From Salinibaculum litoreum (lineage in GTDB: Archaea > Halobacteriota > Halobacteria > Halobacteriales > Haloarculaceae): a stretch of DNA of 64,000 nt. A model generated the notes under the pieces. That model worked only from the letters and a program-made list of their open reading frames with translations, was not told where the DNA came from and did not search any database. The stretch is taken from the NCBI GenBank assembly GCA_009789175.1, contig CP046866.1:1612001-1676000 (forward strand), read 5' to 3'. This document shows positions 8,369 to 17,007 of the stretch, in pieces (the first letter of the stretch is position 1; the number at the start of each line of letters is the position of its first letter). The position numbers and the translations under genes are program-made.

Positions 8369-9469
8369 ATGGGGGTCAGAACGCGCACGGCTGTCTGGTC
8401 GGCCGGACTGCTTGCGGCCCTCGCCGTGGCGGTCATCGCCAGCGCGACCATCGGTCCGGTCGACATCGGCGTCTGGACCGTCGCGAAGGCGAGTCTCAAC
8501 GCCGTTGGCATCCCCACCGGCCTCAGTATCGAGGCCGCCCCGACCACGGTCGCTGGCGTCGACCTGCGCGTGCCCGTCCCCGACATTACCTACACCTATC
8601 CGTTCTCCTTTGCGGTCCCGACAATCGCCGAGACCATCGTCCGCCGGCTCCGACTCCCCCGCATCGTGTTGGCCGCCGTCATCGGCTTCGCACTTGCCGC
8701 GGCCGGCACCGTCATGCAGGGCTTTTTCCGGAATCCGATGGCCGACCCCTCAATCATCGGCGTCTCATCGGGTGCTGCCGTCGGCGCGGTCGCGACCATC
8801 GCGCTCCCGCTGGCTGTGCCCTTCGGGTTACAGACCGCCGCCTTCGTCGGGGCGCTCCTGACGGCCTTTGCCGTCTATCTCATCGCAACCGAAGGCGGGC
8901 GCACGCCCGTAGCGACCCTGCTGTTGGCCGGGGTCGCCGTCCAGTCGCTGTTGAGCGCGCTCATCTCCTATCTCCTGCTGGAAGCGGGCGAGAGTCTCGA
9001 AAAGGCGCTGTACTGGATGATGGGGTATCTCCACAACAGCACCTGGGAGCAAGTAGAGGTGACGCTACCGCTTGCGTTGCTGGCCTTTGGCGTGCTTTTC
9101 GCGTACGCGCGTGACCTCAACGTACTGCTGCTGGGCGAGGAAGACGCTGCGGCGCTTGGCATCGGCGTCGAGCGCACCAAGCGCATCCTGCTTGGCGTGT
9201 CGAGTATCATCACGGCCGCCGCGGTGGCCGTCGCCGGCGTCATCGGCTTCGTCGGCCTCATCGTCCCGCACATGATGCGACTGGTCGTCGGTCCCGACCA
9301 CCGCATCCTGTTGCCGACGAGCGCGCTCGCGGGCGCGACCTTCCTCGTCGCGACCGATACCCTCGCCCGTGCCGGCCCCGAGCAACTGCCGGTCGGCATC
9401 GTCACCGCCGCCGTCGGTGCGCCTTTCTTCCTCTATCTACTCCGCCGCCGGGAGGTGCACGCGCTGTGA
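8369..9469 (+). CDS. btuC: corrinoid ABC transporter permease
   Basis: BtuC (366 residues) is the membrane permease of the cobalamin importer, in the FecCD/BtuC family with about ten membrane helices. Family landmarks are RLPRIVLAAVIGFALAAAGT, QGFFRNPMADPSIIGVSSGA near the first third and GFVGLIVPHMMRLVVG near the end, which forms the coupling contact with the ATPase. I use the ATG at 8369. The open frame can begin at a TTG nine codons upstream, but that adds a non-family leader. The 3' end overlaps btuD by four bases (GTGA), indicating translational coupling. Confidence 0.93.
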   Translation: MGVRTRTAVWSAGLLAALAVAVIASATIGPVDIGVWTVAKASLNAVGIPTGLSIEAAPTTVAGVDLRVPVPDITYTYPFSFAVPTIAETIVRRLRLPRIVLAAVIGFALAAAGTVMQGFFRNPMADPSIIGVSSGAAVGAVATIALPLAVPFGLQTAAFVGALLTAFAVYLIATEGGRTPVATLLLAGVAVQSLLSALISYLLLEAGESLEKALYWMMGYLHNSTWEQVEVTLPLALLAFGVLFAYARDLNVLLLGEEDAAALGIGVERTKRILLGVSSIITAAAVAVAGVIGFVGLIVPHMMRLVVGPDHRILLPTSALAGATFLVATDTLARAGPEQLPVGIVTAAVGAPFFLYLLRRREVHAL

Positions 9470-10614
9470 TTCGGCTCGACGATGTCTCGGTCTCCTTTGG
9501 CGACCTCACGGTCCTCGATGAGGTGTCCTGTGAGGTGAACCGCGGGGAGTTCGTCGGCCTCGTCGGGCCCAACGGGGCCGGCAAGACGACTCTCCTTCGC
9601 ACGATAAACGGCGTCCTGACCCCGGATTCGGGAACGATTACGCTCGACGGTGACGCAATCGCCGACCTCTCCTCGCGGGAGGTGAGCCGTCGCGTCGCAA
9701 CCGTCCCACAGGACACACACATCGGCTTTGCCTTCTCCGCCGAACACCTGGTGGAGATGGGACGCACACCCCATCGCTCGCGACTGGACTGGGCACCCCC
9801 GGGTGACCCGGTCGAGCGCGCGCTCGAACGCACCGAGACGACTCACCTTCGGGACCGGACTGTCGACGGCCTCTCGGGCGGGGAACGCCAGCGGGTGTTG
9901 CTCGCACGAGCGCTCGCACAGGAGACCCCGGCGCTCGTGCTGGACGAACCCACTGCCAGCCTGGACATCAATCACCAGGTCGGCATGCTCGATATCGTCC
10001 GTAATCTCGTTTCGGACGGCCAGGCGGCGATTGCGGCGATTCACGACCTCGACCTCGCGGCGCGGTACTGCGACCGGTTGCTCCTGTTGCAGGGCGGGCA
10101 AGTGCGCGCAAGCGGGCCACCTGCGAGGGTTCTCTCGGACCCGACTCTGGAGGATGCCTTCGACACGCGGACAGCAGTCGCCCGCAACCCCGTGACCGGC
10201 ACCTCGATAGTTGCCGCGGTGGGTGACCGAGCGGAGACCGAGGGGCGAGTCCACGTCGTCGGCAGCGGTGACTCGGCCGCACGCGCCGTCGGCGAACTCT
10301 GGCGTGCCGGCTTCGCGGTTAGCGTCGGTGTCGTTCCGGAGGGTGACGTGGCCGCCGAGACGGCCGCCCGCCTCGATGTCGAGTGCCAGACTGCACCGCC
10401 CTTCGAGACGCCACCGGCAGCGACCGTCGAGCGTGCACGCGAGTGCATCGGGCGCGCCAACGTGGTCGTCAGGACCGATGAGCGCGGAGTCGATGCGTTA
10501 CAGACCGCTATTGGGGATGCGACTGTCGTCACTATTGGCTCCGCGGAGGCCACGGACAGTATCGAAGCAGCCGTCCGGGCGAAACTGGACCGGCCAGCGA
10601 GCGCCGACGATTGA
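9466..10614 (+). CDS. btuD: corrinoid ABC transporter ATPase with C-terminal extension
   Basis: BtuD (382 residues) powers cobalamin import. Residues 1-250 form a standard ABC ATPase: Walker A GPNGAGKTT, signature LSGGERQRV, Walker B ALVLDEPTA and a switch His (AIHDLD). About 130 further residues follow, with a glycine-rich start (VHVVGSGDSAARAVGELW) and a Rossmann-like look. This is unlike the compact bacterial BtuD and could bind a nucleotide or corrinoid as a regulatory domain. It starts with GTG overlapping the btuC stop. Its own stop codon abuts a short inverted-repeat element. Confidence 0.92.
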   Translation: MIRLDDVSVSFGDLTVLDEVSCEVNRGEFVGLVGPNGAGKTTLLRTINGVLTPDSGTITLDGDAIADLSSREVSRRVATVPQDTHIGFAFSAEHLVEMGRTPHRSRLDWAPPGDPVERALERTETTHLRDRTVDGLSGGERQRVLLARALAQETPALVLDEPTASLDINHQVGMLDIVRNLVSDGQAAIAAIHDLDLAARYCDRLLLLQGGQVRASGPPARVLSDPTLEDAFDTRTAVARNPVTGTSIVAAVGDRAETEGRVHVVGSGDSAARAVGELWRAGFAVSVGVVPEGDVAAETAARLDVECQTAPPFETPPAATVERARECIGRANVVVRTDERGVDALQTAIGDATVVTIGSAEATDSIEAAVRAKLDRPASADD

Positions 10615-10722
10615 TACTGTCGGCTGCAGTTCTTGCAATCCATCGAAGTGTATTCGTGGCGCTGCCGCGACCCGACAGCAGAGCGCCCCACTACTTTCTG
10701 TAGGAGTATACAGCCGGCAGTA
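10615..10722. mobile_element. MITE-like element with TACTGTCGGCTG inverted ends
   Basis: The left end TACTGTCGGCTG (10615-10626) and right end CAGCCGGCAGTA (10711-10722) are inverted repeats matching at 11 of 12 positions. The interior has a near-palindrome around TCGTGGC-GCT-GCCGCGA and no coding capacity. The same end sequence and plan (inverted ends plus a central TTCG-type palindrome) occur in the 80-bp element at 60171-60250. It begins immediately after the btuD stop codon. The rest of 10723-10831 holds only the ctaB promoter region. Confidence 0.5.
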
Positions 10723-10831
10723 CGACTACCGGAGCATGCAGCCGACGGGAGCCACGTATGCCACGGGGTCTCAGTCTGTCGTCTGTAGGCTAAAGCGCGG
10801 CATCTAAGTGCGACGGGCCGAAGAATAAGGT

Positions 10832-12235
10832 ATGTTTACCCAGCGGCGTCGCCCGGGCGTGCCCGGCCTGCTCGCGGCGACGGCCATCGGCGTCTATCTG
10901 CTGGTCGTCGCCGGTGCGACCGCATCGCTGGCCGACGCTGCCCGCGCCTGTTCGACGTGGCCACTGTGTCACGGCTCCTTGCTGTCGACGAACACGCTCA
11001 TCGCACTCGGCCACCGTTCGCTCGCGGCCGTCGTCGGTCTGCTCGTGCTTGCGAGTGCGGTCGCCGTCTTCCGTACCGACACCAGCAGGCGCGTTCGCGT
11101 CGCGACAGTGCTCGCATTGCTCCTGTACCCGGTACAAATCGGCGTCGGTGCACTGCTTGCCGTCTCCGCGGGAGCCACGCCGTTCCCTGGCGTCCACCTC
11201 ACTGTCGGAGTCACCATCTTCGGGGCGCTCACCGTCGCACTCGCGTGGCACCTCGAACGGACGACCGGGACGCCCGATGACGACACCATCGAACAACCCG
11301 AGCCAGTCCCGGCCCCACCCGAGGAACCGGAATCGACCGCCACACCGCTGTCCACACAGCCGCTTTTCACACGGCTCCGAGCCCGTGCGTTCGCGTATTT
11401 CCGGCTGATGAAACCCAGACTGATGTGGCTGCTGTGTCTGGTCGCCGCCGCGGCGATGGCGCTTGCGGCCGGTCCGGCGCTCTCGGTTCGTACTATCGTC
11501 CTCACGCTTGGCGGGGGCGTCCTCGCTATCGGGGCTTCCGGGACGTTCAATCACGTCCTCGAACGCGAGCGCGACAAGCGGATGTCCCGGACGAACGACC
11601 GACCGGTGGCGACCCACCAGATTCCGAAACCCAACGCCGTGGCCTTCGGGATGATGCTCGCTGCGCTGTCGGTGGCGCTGTTCCTGCTCGTCGACCCGCT
11701 CGCTGCCGCACTGGGCGTCGTCGCCATCCTCTTTTACTCGATTGTGTACACGCTCGTCCTCAAGCCAAACACCGTCCAGAACACAGTCATCGGCGGTGCG
11801 GCGGGCGCGTTGCCGGCACTCATCGGCTGGGCGGCGGTCACCGGAGAGGTCGGGTTGCCCGGGCTCGCGCTCGCGGGCGTCATCTTCGTCTGGACGCCGG
11901 CACACTTCTACAACCTCGCGTTGGCATACAAGGAAGATTACGCCCGAGGTGGCTTCCCGATGATGCCCGTCGTCCGTGGTGAGACGACCACCCGCAAGCA
12001 CGTCCTCCTGTGGCTGGGCGCGACTCTCGTGTTGACTGGCGCGCTGGTCTGGCTGACGCCGCTTGGCTGGCTGGTCGCCACCTCGACGACAGTGTTCGGG
12101 GGCATTTTCCTGTGGGCGGTCATCGTCCTCCACCGCGAGCAGACCGAACAGGCCGCCTTCCGGGCGTTCCACGCCTCGAACGCGTATCTGGGCGTGTTGC
12201 TCGTCGCAATCGTCGTCGACGCACTCGTGGTATGA
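10832..12235 (+). CDS. ctaB: heme O synthase (protoheme IX farnesyltransferase) with CtaA-like N-terminal domain
   Basis: The C-terminal 280 residues are a UbiA-type prenyltransferase that adds a farnesyl group to protoheme to make heme O for terminal oxidases. The Mg-prenyl-diphosphate motifs are present (NHVLERERDKRMSRTNDRP and a second Asp-rich region after YKEDYARGG). The N-terminal 150 residues form four hydrophobic helices with CSTWPLCHG and GHRSLAAVVG, resembling half of a heme A synthase (CtaA/COX15). An acidic proline-rich linker joins the parts. The fusion would place two successive heme-modifying steps on one chain. The next gene overlaps the stop by four bases. Confidence 0.93.
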   Translation: MFTQRRRPGVPGLLAATAIGVYLLVVAGATASLADAARACSTWPLCHGSLLSTNTLIALGHRSLAAVVGLLVLASAVAVFRTDTSRRVRVATVLALLLYPVQIGVGALLAVSAGATPFPGVHLTVGVTIFGALTVALAWHLERTTGTPDDDTIEQPEPVPAPPEEPESTATPLSTQPLFTRLRARAFAYFRLMKPRLMWLLCLVAAAAMALAAGPALSVRTIVLTLGGGVLAIGASGTFNHVLERERDKRMSRTNDRPVATHQIPKPNAVAFGMMLAALSVALFLLVDPLAAALGVVAILFYSIVYTLVLKPNTVQNTVIGGAAGALPALIGWAAVTGEVGLPGLALAGVIFVWTPAHFYNLALAYKEDYARGGFPMMPVVRGETTTRKHVLLWLGATLVLTGALVWLTPLGWLVATSTTVFGGIFLWAVIVLHREQTEQAAFRAFHASNAYLGVLLVAIVVDALVV

Positions 12236-12921
12236 GCACCCTCAGCGAGCGGTTCGATCTCGACGGCGAAACGCTGGCCTGGCTCGGTCTGGTGGTGACC
12301 ACGGAGTTCCTGCTCGTCGTCGGCTACGTCGTCCTGTTTGGCATCACCGTCCGGGACTGGACGCTCTTTGCAATCCCTTTCGTCTGGCTCAACATCGGTG
12401 GCTGGGCAGTGCTGAAAACCACGCCAGCGCCCACAGCGACGCGGAAGCGCCGCATCGCCGTCGCCCTCGGTGCCGGGTACTTCCTCGTACTGGCGTACTT
12501 CGGCGGTCTCATCGCCTTCGAGAGTTCGCTCGTGACCGGCGTCTCCGTCAACCTCTTTGGCCTCCCGCCGGGCTGGAGTCCCGCGTTCGTCTACAATGGC
12601 GACCTGCTTACGGTCGTCCTCCTCCCGTACAAGGTGGTCGGCTACTTCGCGCTTGCGTATCTCGTCTACGCGACGGCACTCGACGCGAGTAACGCACTGG
12701 CCGGCGGACTCGTCGGGATATTCTCGTGTGTCTCCTGTTCGTTTCCCATCATCGCCGGCGTCGTCACCGGTATCGCCGGCGGCGGTGGCGCACTCGCTGT
12801 GGCGGCCAGCCAGTGGACCTACATCCTCTCGACGCTGGTGTTCGTGGTGACCGTGGGGTTGTTGTTCTGGCGGCCTTCCCTGGGCACGTTCCGCCCGTCG
12901 AAAGCCGAGCAACACGGCTGA
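12232..12921 (+). CDS. multi-pass membrane protein coupled to ctaB
   Basis: The 229-residue product has about six or seven hydrophobic helices. I start it at the ATG at 12232, which overlaps the ctaB stop (ATGA) and implies translational coupling. A longer upstream frame is read inside ctaB and is discarded. One helix carries a Cys-x2-Cys pair (CVSCSFPII), which could bind copper or heme or form a disulfide. Coupling with heme O synthase suggests a part in oxidase assembly or copper delivery, but I recognise no named family with certainty and no catalytic motif. Confidence 0.75.
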   Translation: MSTLSERFDLDGETLAWLGLVVTTEFLLVVGYVVLFGITVRDWTLFAIPFVWLNIGGWAVLKTTPAPTATRKRRIAVALGAGYFLVLAYFGGLIAFESSLVTGVSVNLFGLPPGWSPAFVYNGDLLTVVLLPYKVVGYFALAYLVYATALDASNALAGGLVGIFSCVSCSFPIIAGVVTGIAGGGGALAVAASQWTYILSTLVFVVTVGLLFWRPSLGTFRPSKAEQHG

Positions 12922-12965
12922 GCGGAGCCGGTAGGCCCTTGAGGGACAGCCACCTACGGCTGCCC

Positions 12966-13196
12966 ATGACAGCAGTCGAAATCGAGTACTGCGTTCCCTG
13001 TGGGTTTCGCGACCGGGCGCTGGACCTCCAGCGGGCGATACTGACTGGCCTAGAGCGGGAACTCGACAGCTGCCGGCTCGTGATGGGTGCTGACGGCGTC
13101 TTTCGGGTCAGCGTCGACGGCACTGTGGTCTTCGACGTGGCCGACGACGAGTTCGATGTCGACGCCATCGCACGGGACGTTCGGAGCCACCTGTAA
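12966..13196 (+). CDS. Rdx/SelW-like small thioredoxin-fold protein
   Basis: This 76-residue protein matches the Rdx family (SelT/SelW/SelH relatives). It starts with a beta strand followed by a redox CxxC motif (EYCVPCGFRDRA) and has the family's usual small size. Such proteins are thought to act as thiol redox carriers. The start is the ATG at 12966. A longer frame upstream runs inside the preceding membrane-protein gene. The following secreted-protein gene begins just after the stop, so the two are likely co-transcribed. Confidence 0.85.
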   Translation: MTAVEIEYCVPCGFRDRALDLQRAILTGLERELDSCRLVMGADGVFRVSVDGTVVFDVADDEFDVDAIARDVRSHL

Positions 13197-13213
13197 TAGG
13201 CCGATGCGGGCTG

Positions 13214-13552
13214 TTGGCCACAGTCGCGGGGGCAACTACAACCGCACCGGCTGGCTGTGGCGTCCTCGCCTCGGGTCCGGACCCGGCGGTGGTCGAACAC
13301 GTCAGAGGCGATGTGGCCGTGACAGAAACCGGGCGGGTCTTCGACCTGGGAAACGGTGACGGGCGGGTGAAAGCCACCGTCGAAAACAGCGGGGATGCAG
13401 GCACCGTCGCGGCCAAACTCGTGGACACGAGCGACGCCGTGAACACACAGACGCTTGCGAGCCGGGACGTGGAGTTGGCCGCCGACGAACGCCGCCCGGT
13501 TCTCTTCGAGGTCTACGAGGACTTCGATGTCTTCCGCGTCGGATTCGATTGA
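13214..13552 (+). CDS. small secreted protein, N-terminus probably frameshifted
   Basis: As it stands the frame has no ATG and would begin at a TTG at 13214, giving 112 residues. The protein starts with a hydrophobic, Ala/Thr-rich stretch ending in PAGCG, like a signal or lipobox, and continues as a beta-rich domain (VKATVENSGDAGTVAAKLVD) resembling CARDB-type surface domains. An ATG at 13204, right after the preceding stop, is in another frame. Removing one G from the GGG at 13207-13210 would join it to this frame and give a normal signal peptide starting MRLLATVAG. I suspect a real or sequencing frameshift. Function unknown. Confidence 0.6.
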   Translation: MATVAGATTTAPAGCGVLASGPDPAVVEHVRGDVAVTETGRVFDLGNGDGRVKATVENSGDAGTVAAKLVDTSDAVNTQTLASRDVELAADERRPVLFEVYEDFDVFRVGFD

Positions 13553-13700
13553 TACTGTCGGCCGTGCGTGCGACGATGATTGCGGGACTCCCTCGTCAAG
13601 TCACCAGACACCGGGACTGCATTGGCACAGCGTTACAGCCGATGAGGTGGGAAACAGAGACAGGCTGGCAGTTATGTCCGTCCAGCCCGTACCGATGGCC

Positions 13701-14111
13701 ATGAGTGATGTCGAAAAGCGCGAGATACCCGACAACGAGGAAGAGTGGCGCGAGATACTGACCGAGGAGGAGTACCGCATCCTTCGCGAGGCGGGGACGG
13801 AGCCGCGGTTCAGCGGCGACTTGCTCGACATCAAAGAGGACGGCGTCTTCCGGTGTGCGGGCTGTGAGAGTGCCCTTTTCGAGTCCGAGGAGAAATTCGA
13901 CTCCGGGAGCGGCTGGCCGAGCTTCTGGGACGTATACCAGGAGGGCAACATCGAGACCAGAGTCGACACCAGCCACGGAATGCGCCGGACGGAAGTCGTC
14001 TGTGCGACCTGCGAGGGACATCTGGGCCACGTCTTCGACGACGGCCCGGAGCCGACCGGAAAGCGCTACTGCATCAACTCCGCCGCGCTGGAGTTCGACC
14101 CCGAGGAGTGA
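13701..14111 (+). CDS. msrB: peptide methionine-(R)-S-oxide reductase
   Basis: MsrB (136 residues) repairs the R-isomer of oxidised methionine in proteins. Family features are complete: two zinc-binding Cys pairs (CAGC and CATC), the GSGWPSFW substrate region, the VCATCEGHLGHVFDDGP stretch and the catalytic Cys in RYCINSAAL. I choose the ATG at 13701 (MSDVEKREIPD). In-frame ATGs at 13674 and 13695 add residues outside the family. The 148 bases before it begin with a TACTGTCGG end like that of the MITE-like elements. Confidence 0.95.
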   Translation: MSDVEKREIPDNEEEWREILTEEEYRILREAGTEPRFSGDLLDIKEDGVFRCAGCESALFESEEKFDSGSGWPSFWDVYQEGNIETRVDTSHGMRRTEVVCATCEGHLGHVFDDGPEPTGKRYCINSAALEFDPEE

Positions 14112-14192
14112 AACGCGTACAGCGACAGGATAGGTCGTCGACAGCCGGGGACCACCAGAACGCTTTTTTGTCGGTCGTTGAATTGAGCAAGT

Positions 14193-15047
14193 GTGCCAGA
14201 AGACGACACAGTCGACGGGGATGGTGATGACACAGACGAGCAAACGAGTGGCGACGACGCGGGACTGCTGGCTCGTCTCGAAGCGATGGACACCGAGCGC
14301 TGGGCGGAAGCTATCGTCACCGGGGCAGTCGCGTACGGTGTCGGCTACCTCGTCATGGCGGGGCTGTTCTTTCTGGGACCGGTCAGTACTAGCGGACTGA
14401 CGCTTCGAGAGAAACTCGGTGCCATCGGCGTCACGTTCAATGCAGCCCATCATATTCAGGTCATGGCGAGCAAACCGGTGCTTGTCCTCGCCGAGAGCGA
14501 GGCGACGCTTCTCGGCGAGACGTTCTCCCTGTTCGAACTCTCGGATGTGCTGGGCGCAGAACAGGCGCTCCCACGGGCGCTGTATCTCGCAATCCCGGTG
14601 GTGCTGCTCGTGACCATCGGGTTCAGCCGGGCCTGGCGGCTCAGTCCGATGGAGGATGTCTGGGGTCCGGTGAAAACATCGCTTGGAATACCCGTCGGGT
14701 ACGCTGCCGTGGCGTATCTCGGCTCGTTGCTGTTCTCGTACCCACTCGGTACCGGGAAGTATCCGGTCATCGCAAACATCAGCATTCTCAGTGATTCGGC
14801 CGGGTACACGTTCGTCGAACAGGGTAACACCACACGAATACTCGGACAGTCGGGTGCAGTGGCCGAGATTCAGGGCAACCTACAAAACGAGAGCGCCGTG
14901 ATGATATCCTCCGATGGAGCAGGCGCCCTGTTGCTCGGGCTGGCATACCCGCTGGTCTTCGCGACGCTCGGGGCGCTAGCTGCGGTGTCACTCCGGCAGT
15001 ACCGCACCGGAGACTCCCCGGACGATACCGAGAAAGCGGACGGCTAG
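14193..15047 (+). CDS. membrane protein of unknown function
   Basis: The 284-residue product starts at a GTG, with a T-rich TATA-like stretch about 27-30 bases before it. An acidic cytoplasmic N-terminus of about 35 residues is followed by several hydrophobic helices (beginning near AIVTGAVAYGVGYLVMAG) and a polar region with N-glycosylation-like NTT and NES sites between the last helices. I see no catalytic motif and no recognised family. It lies alone between msrB and the flavin-dependent oxidoreductase, all on the same strand. Confidence 0.75.
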   Translation: MPEDDTVDGDGDDTDEQTSGDDAGLLARLEAMDTERWAEAIVTGAVAYGVGYLVMAGLFFLGPVSTSGLTLREKLGAIGVTFNAAHHIQVMASKPVLVLAESEATLLGETFSLFELSDVLGAEQALPRALYLAIPVVLLVTIGFSRAWRLSPMEDVWGPVKTSLGIPVGYAAVAYLGSLLFSYPLGTGKYPVIANISILSDSAGYTFVEQGNTTRILGQSGAVAEIQGNLQNESAVMISSDGAGALLLGLAYPLVFATLGALAAVSLRQYRTGDSPDDTEKADG

Positions 15048-15088
15048 CACCACCTAGCTTTATTCGGGAGTGACCCGACCACAGTGGC

Positions 15089-16090
15089 ATGGACGCCGCT
15101 CGCGACCTGTTCTTACCCGTTGCTGCACAGCCGACGCTCGATGCCTTCGCCGACCTGAGCCAACGTGGCGAACGCGAGGGATACGACCGCATCTGGCTCC
15201 CGGAAACCTGGGGCCGGGACGCGGTGACGGTCCTGACGACCATCGCCGAACGAACCGAAGAGGTGGGCATCGGTACCTCGATTATGAACGTCTACTCACG
15301 CTCACCGGCGCTCATCGGCCAGACGGCGGCGAGCCTGCAGGAGGCCTCCGACGGCCGCTTCCGGCTTGGACTGGGCCCGAGTGGCCCCATCCTGATGGAG
15401 GGATGGCACGGCGTCGACTACGGTAACCCACTCCGGCGAACACGGGAAAGTATCGATGTCATCCGGCAGGTCCTCTCCGGGGAGACCGTCAACTACGACG
15501 GCGAGTGTTTCGAACTCGCGGGCTTTCGACTGCGGCACGGCCCGCCCGAGACCCCGCCGCCAATCGACGCCGGCGGGATGGGACCGAAGTCGGTCGAACT
15601 CGCCGGGCGCTTCGGCGACGGCTGGCACGCACTGATGCTCACGCCCGAGGGACTGGCCGACCGCATCGACGACTTCGACCGCGGGTCCGAGATGGGCGAC
15701 CGCGACCGGACCGACCAGCGGGTGACCGTCTCTGTGGGCTGTTGTGCACTCGATGACCGCGAGCGAGCGCGCTATCTCGCCCGCGAACACCTCGCGTTCT
15801 ATGTCGGCGGAATGGGCACGTTCTACCGCGAGGCGCTGGCCCGACAGGGCTACGAGGAGACTGCAAACACCATCGCTCAGCGGTGGGGCAGCGGCGACAA
15901 GGAGGGGGCCATCGACGCTATCGACGACGACCTGCTCGATTCGTTCTCGGCGGCAGGCCACCCCGAAGAGTGCAGGGAGCGACTGGAGACGTTTGGCGCA
16001 GTCGACGGCGTCGATGCCGTGGCGGTGTCGTTCCCGCGGGAAGCAGACCAGGAAGAACTGGCGAAGACGGTCGAATCGCTGGCACCCTGA
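15089..16090 (+). CDS. LLM-class F420-dependent oxidoreductase
   Basis: This 333-residue protein belongs to the luciferase-like monooxygenase superfamily, in the archaeal group close to F420-dependent methylenetetrahydromethanopterin reductase. Recognisable parts are the N-terminal barrel strand with EREGYDRIWLPETWGRDA, GIGTSIMNVYSRSPALIGQTAASLQ and GRFRLGLGPSGP. These proteins transfer hydride to or from coenzyme F420 or flavin. The substrate is not predictable. A TATA-like CTTTATT lies about 30 bases before the ATG. It is convergent with the regulator gene and abuts its stop directly. Confidence 0.9.
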   Translation: MDAARDLFLPVAAQPTLDAFADLSQRGEREGYDRIWLPETWGRDAVTVLTTIAERTEEVGIGTSIMNVYSRSPALIGQTAASLQEASDGRFRLGLGPSGPILMEGWHGVDYGNPLRRTRESIDVIRQVLSGETVNYDGECFELAGFRLRHGPPETPPPIDAGGMGPKSVELAGRFGDGWHALMLTPEGLADRIDDFDRGSEMGDRDRTDQRVTVSVGCCALDDRERARYLAREHLAFYVGGMGTFYREALARQGYEETANTIAQRWGSGDKEGAIDAIDDDLLDSFSAAGHPEECRERLETFGAVDGVDAVAVSFPREADQEELAKTVESLAP

Positions 16091-16906
16091 CTACTCGCGT
16101 GCGGCGTCGACGACCTCGTAGGCGATAGAGCCATCCCGGAGGTTGTCGGTGTGTGTCGAGAGGTTCCCGGAGACGACCAGCAAGAGTACGTCGAGTCCCT
16201 TCGTCGCGGCCTCCCGGACGGCCTCGGAAGTCGCAAAGCGAACGTCCGGGTCCAGCCCGGCACGGCGGGCAACGGCGACGGCCTCGGTCCCGGCGACAGC
16301 GACGAGGTCGTGGTCAGGTGCGGTGGCGGCCACGCGGTCGGCATCGACTTCGCTACTGCCACCGTTGCGGACAGTCGGCACCGAGACGACGGTGACCGCC
16401 CCGAGGTCGTAATCGACGACGCCGTCGAAATCCGTGACACCGACCTCCTGGCCCTCTTCGGCGTCGGTTGCAGCGACGGCCGTCGCAGTGCCGGCGTCGC
16501 CGGGCGTGGCGTGGAGATAGCCATCGCGCATCGACAGGGAGACGCGGTCGCCCTCGGTCAGTGGGGCCGTTGCGAGGGCGCTCTCGACATCGACCTGGCC
16601 GATGACGTCTTCGGAGACGTGGTCGACGAAGGACCGGAGTTCGTCGGTCTGGGAGATGAGCCAGTCGACGCCTTCCTTTGTGACCTCGTAGCGCCCGCGG
16701 CCGTGCTTGTTGACGTGGCCCTGTTCGACGAGTTCCTGCAGGTAGTTCGAGACTGCCTGGGAGGTGATGCCAATCGCCTCGGCGATTTCCTGCTGGCTGA
16801 CCGCCGGCTGTCGCTCCGCTATCTCGACGAGAATCTGATACCGGGTGGCATTGCGCTTGCTCTGGAGGACATCCGACCCACCGCCTGGCTCCACGTGCTC
16901 TGCCAT
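16091..16906 (-). CDS. winged-helix transcriptional regulator with C-terminal sensor domain
   Basis: The 271-residue protein has an N-terminal winged-helix domain (residues 15-85: YQILVEIAERQ, then recognition-helix region SQQEIAEAIGITSQAVSNYLQELVEQ and wing GRGRYEVT). The larger C-terminal half is Ala/Val-rich and looks like an alpha/beta ligand-binding domain. It is MarR-like in its HTH. It is divergent from the corrin operon, separated by 148 bases that include one of the TAATACAAC-type motifs shared by B12 promoters. This makes it the best candidate in the window for the B12 or cobalt regulator, an inference from position only. Confidence 0.8.
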   Translation of the reverse strand: MAEHVEPGGGSDVLQSKRNATRYQILVEIAERQPAVSQQEIAEAIGITSQAVSNYLQELVEQGHVNKHGRGRYEVTKEGVDWLISQTDELRSFVDHVSEDVIGQVDVESALATAPLTEGDRVSLSMRDGYLHATPGDAGTATAVAATDAEEGQEVGVTDFDGVVDYDLGAVTVVSVPTVRNGGSSEVDADRVAATAPDHDLVAVAGTEAVAVARRAGLDPDVRFATSEAVREAATKGLDVLLLVVSGNLSTHTDNLRDGSIAYEVVDAARE

Positions 16907-17007
16907 TGCTGGCTGTCAGAACCGATAGCTCAAGTATCTTTGCCTAAATCCCAACAGAACTGTGCTGATGGACGCTCTCGGGACGGTTTGGCAAAAATAG
17001 CTTTTCC

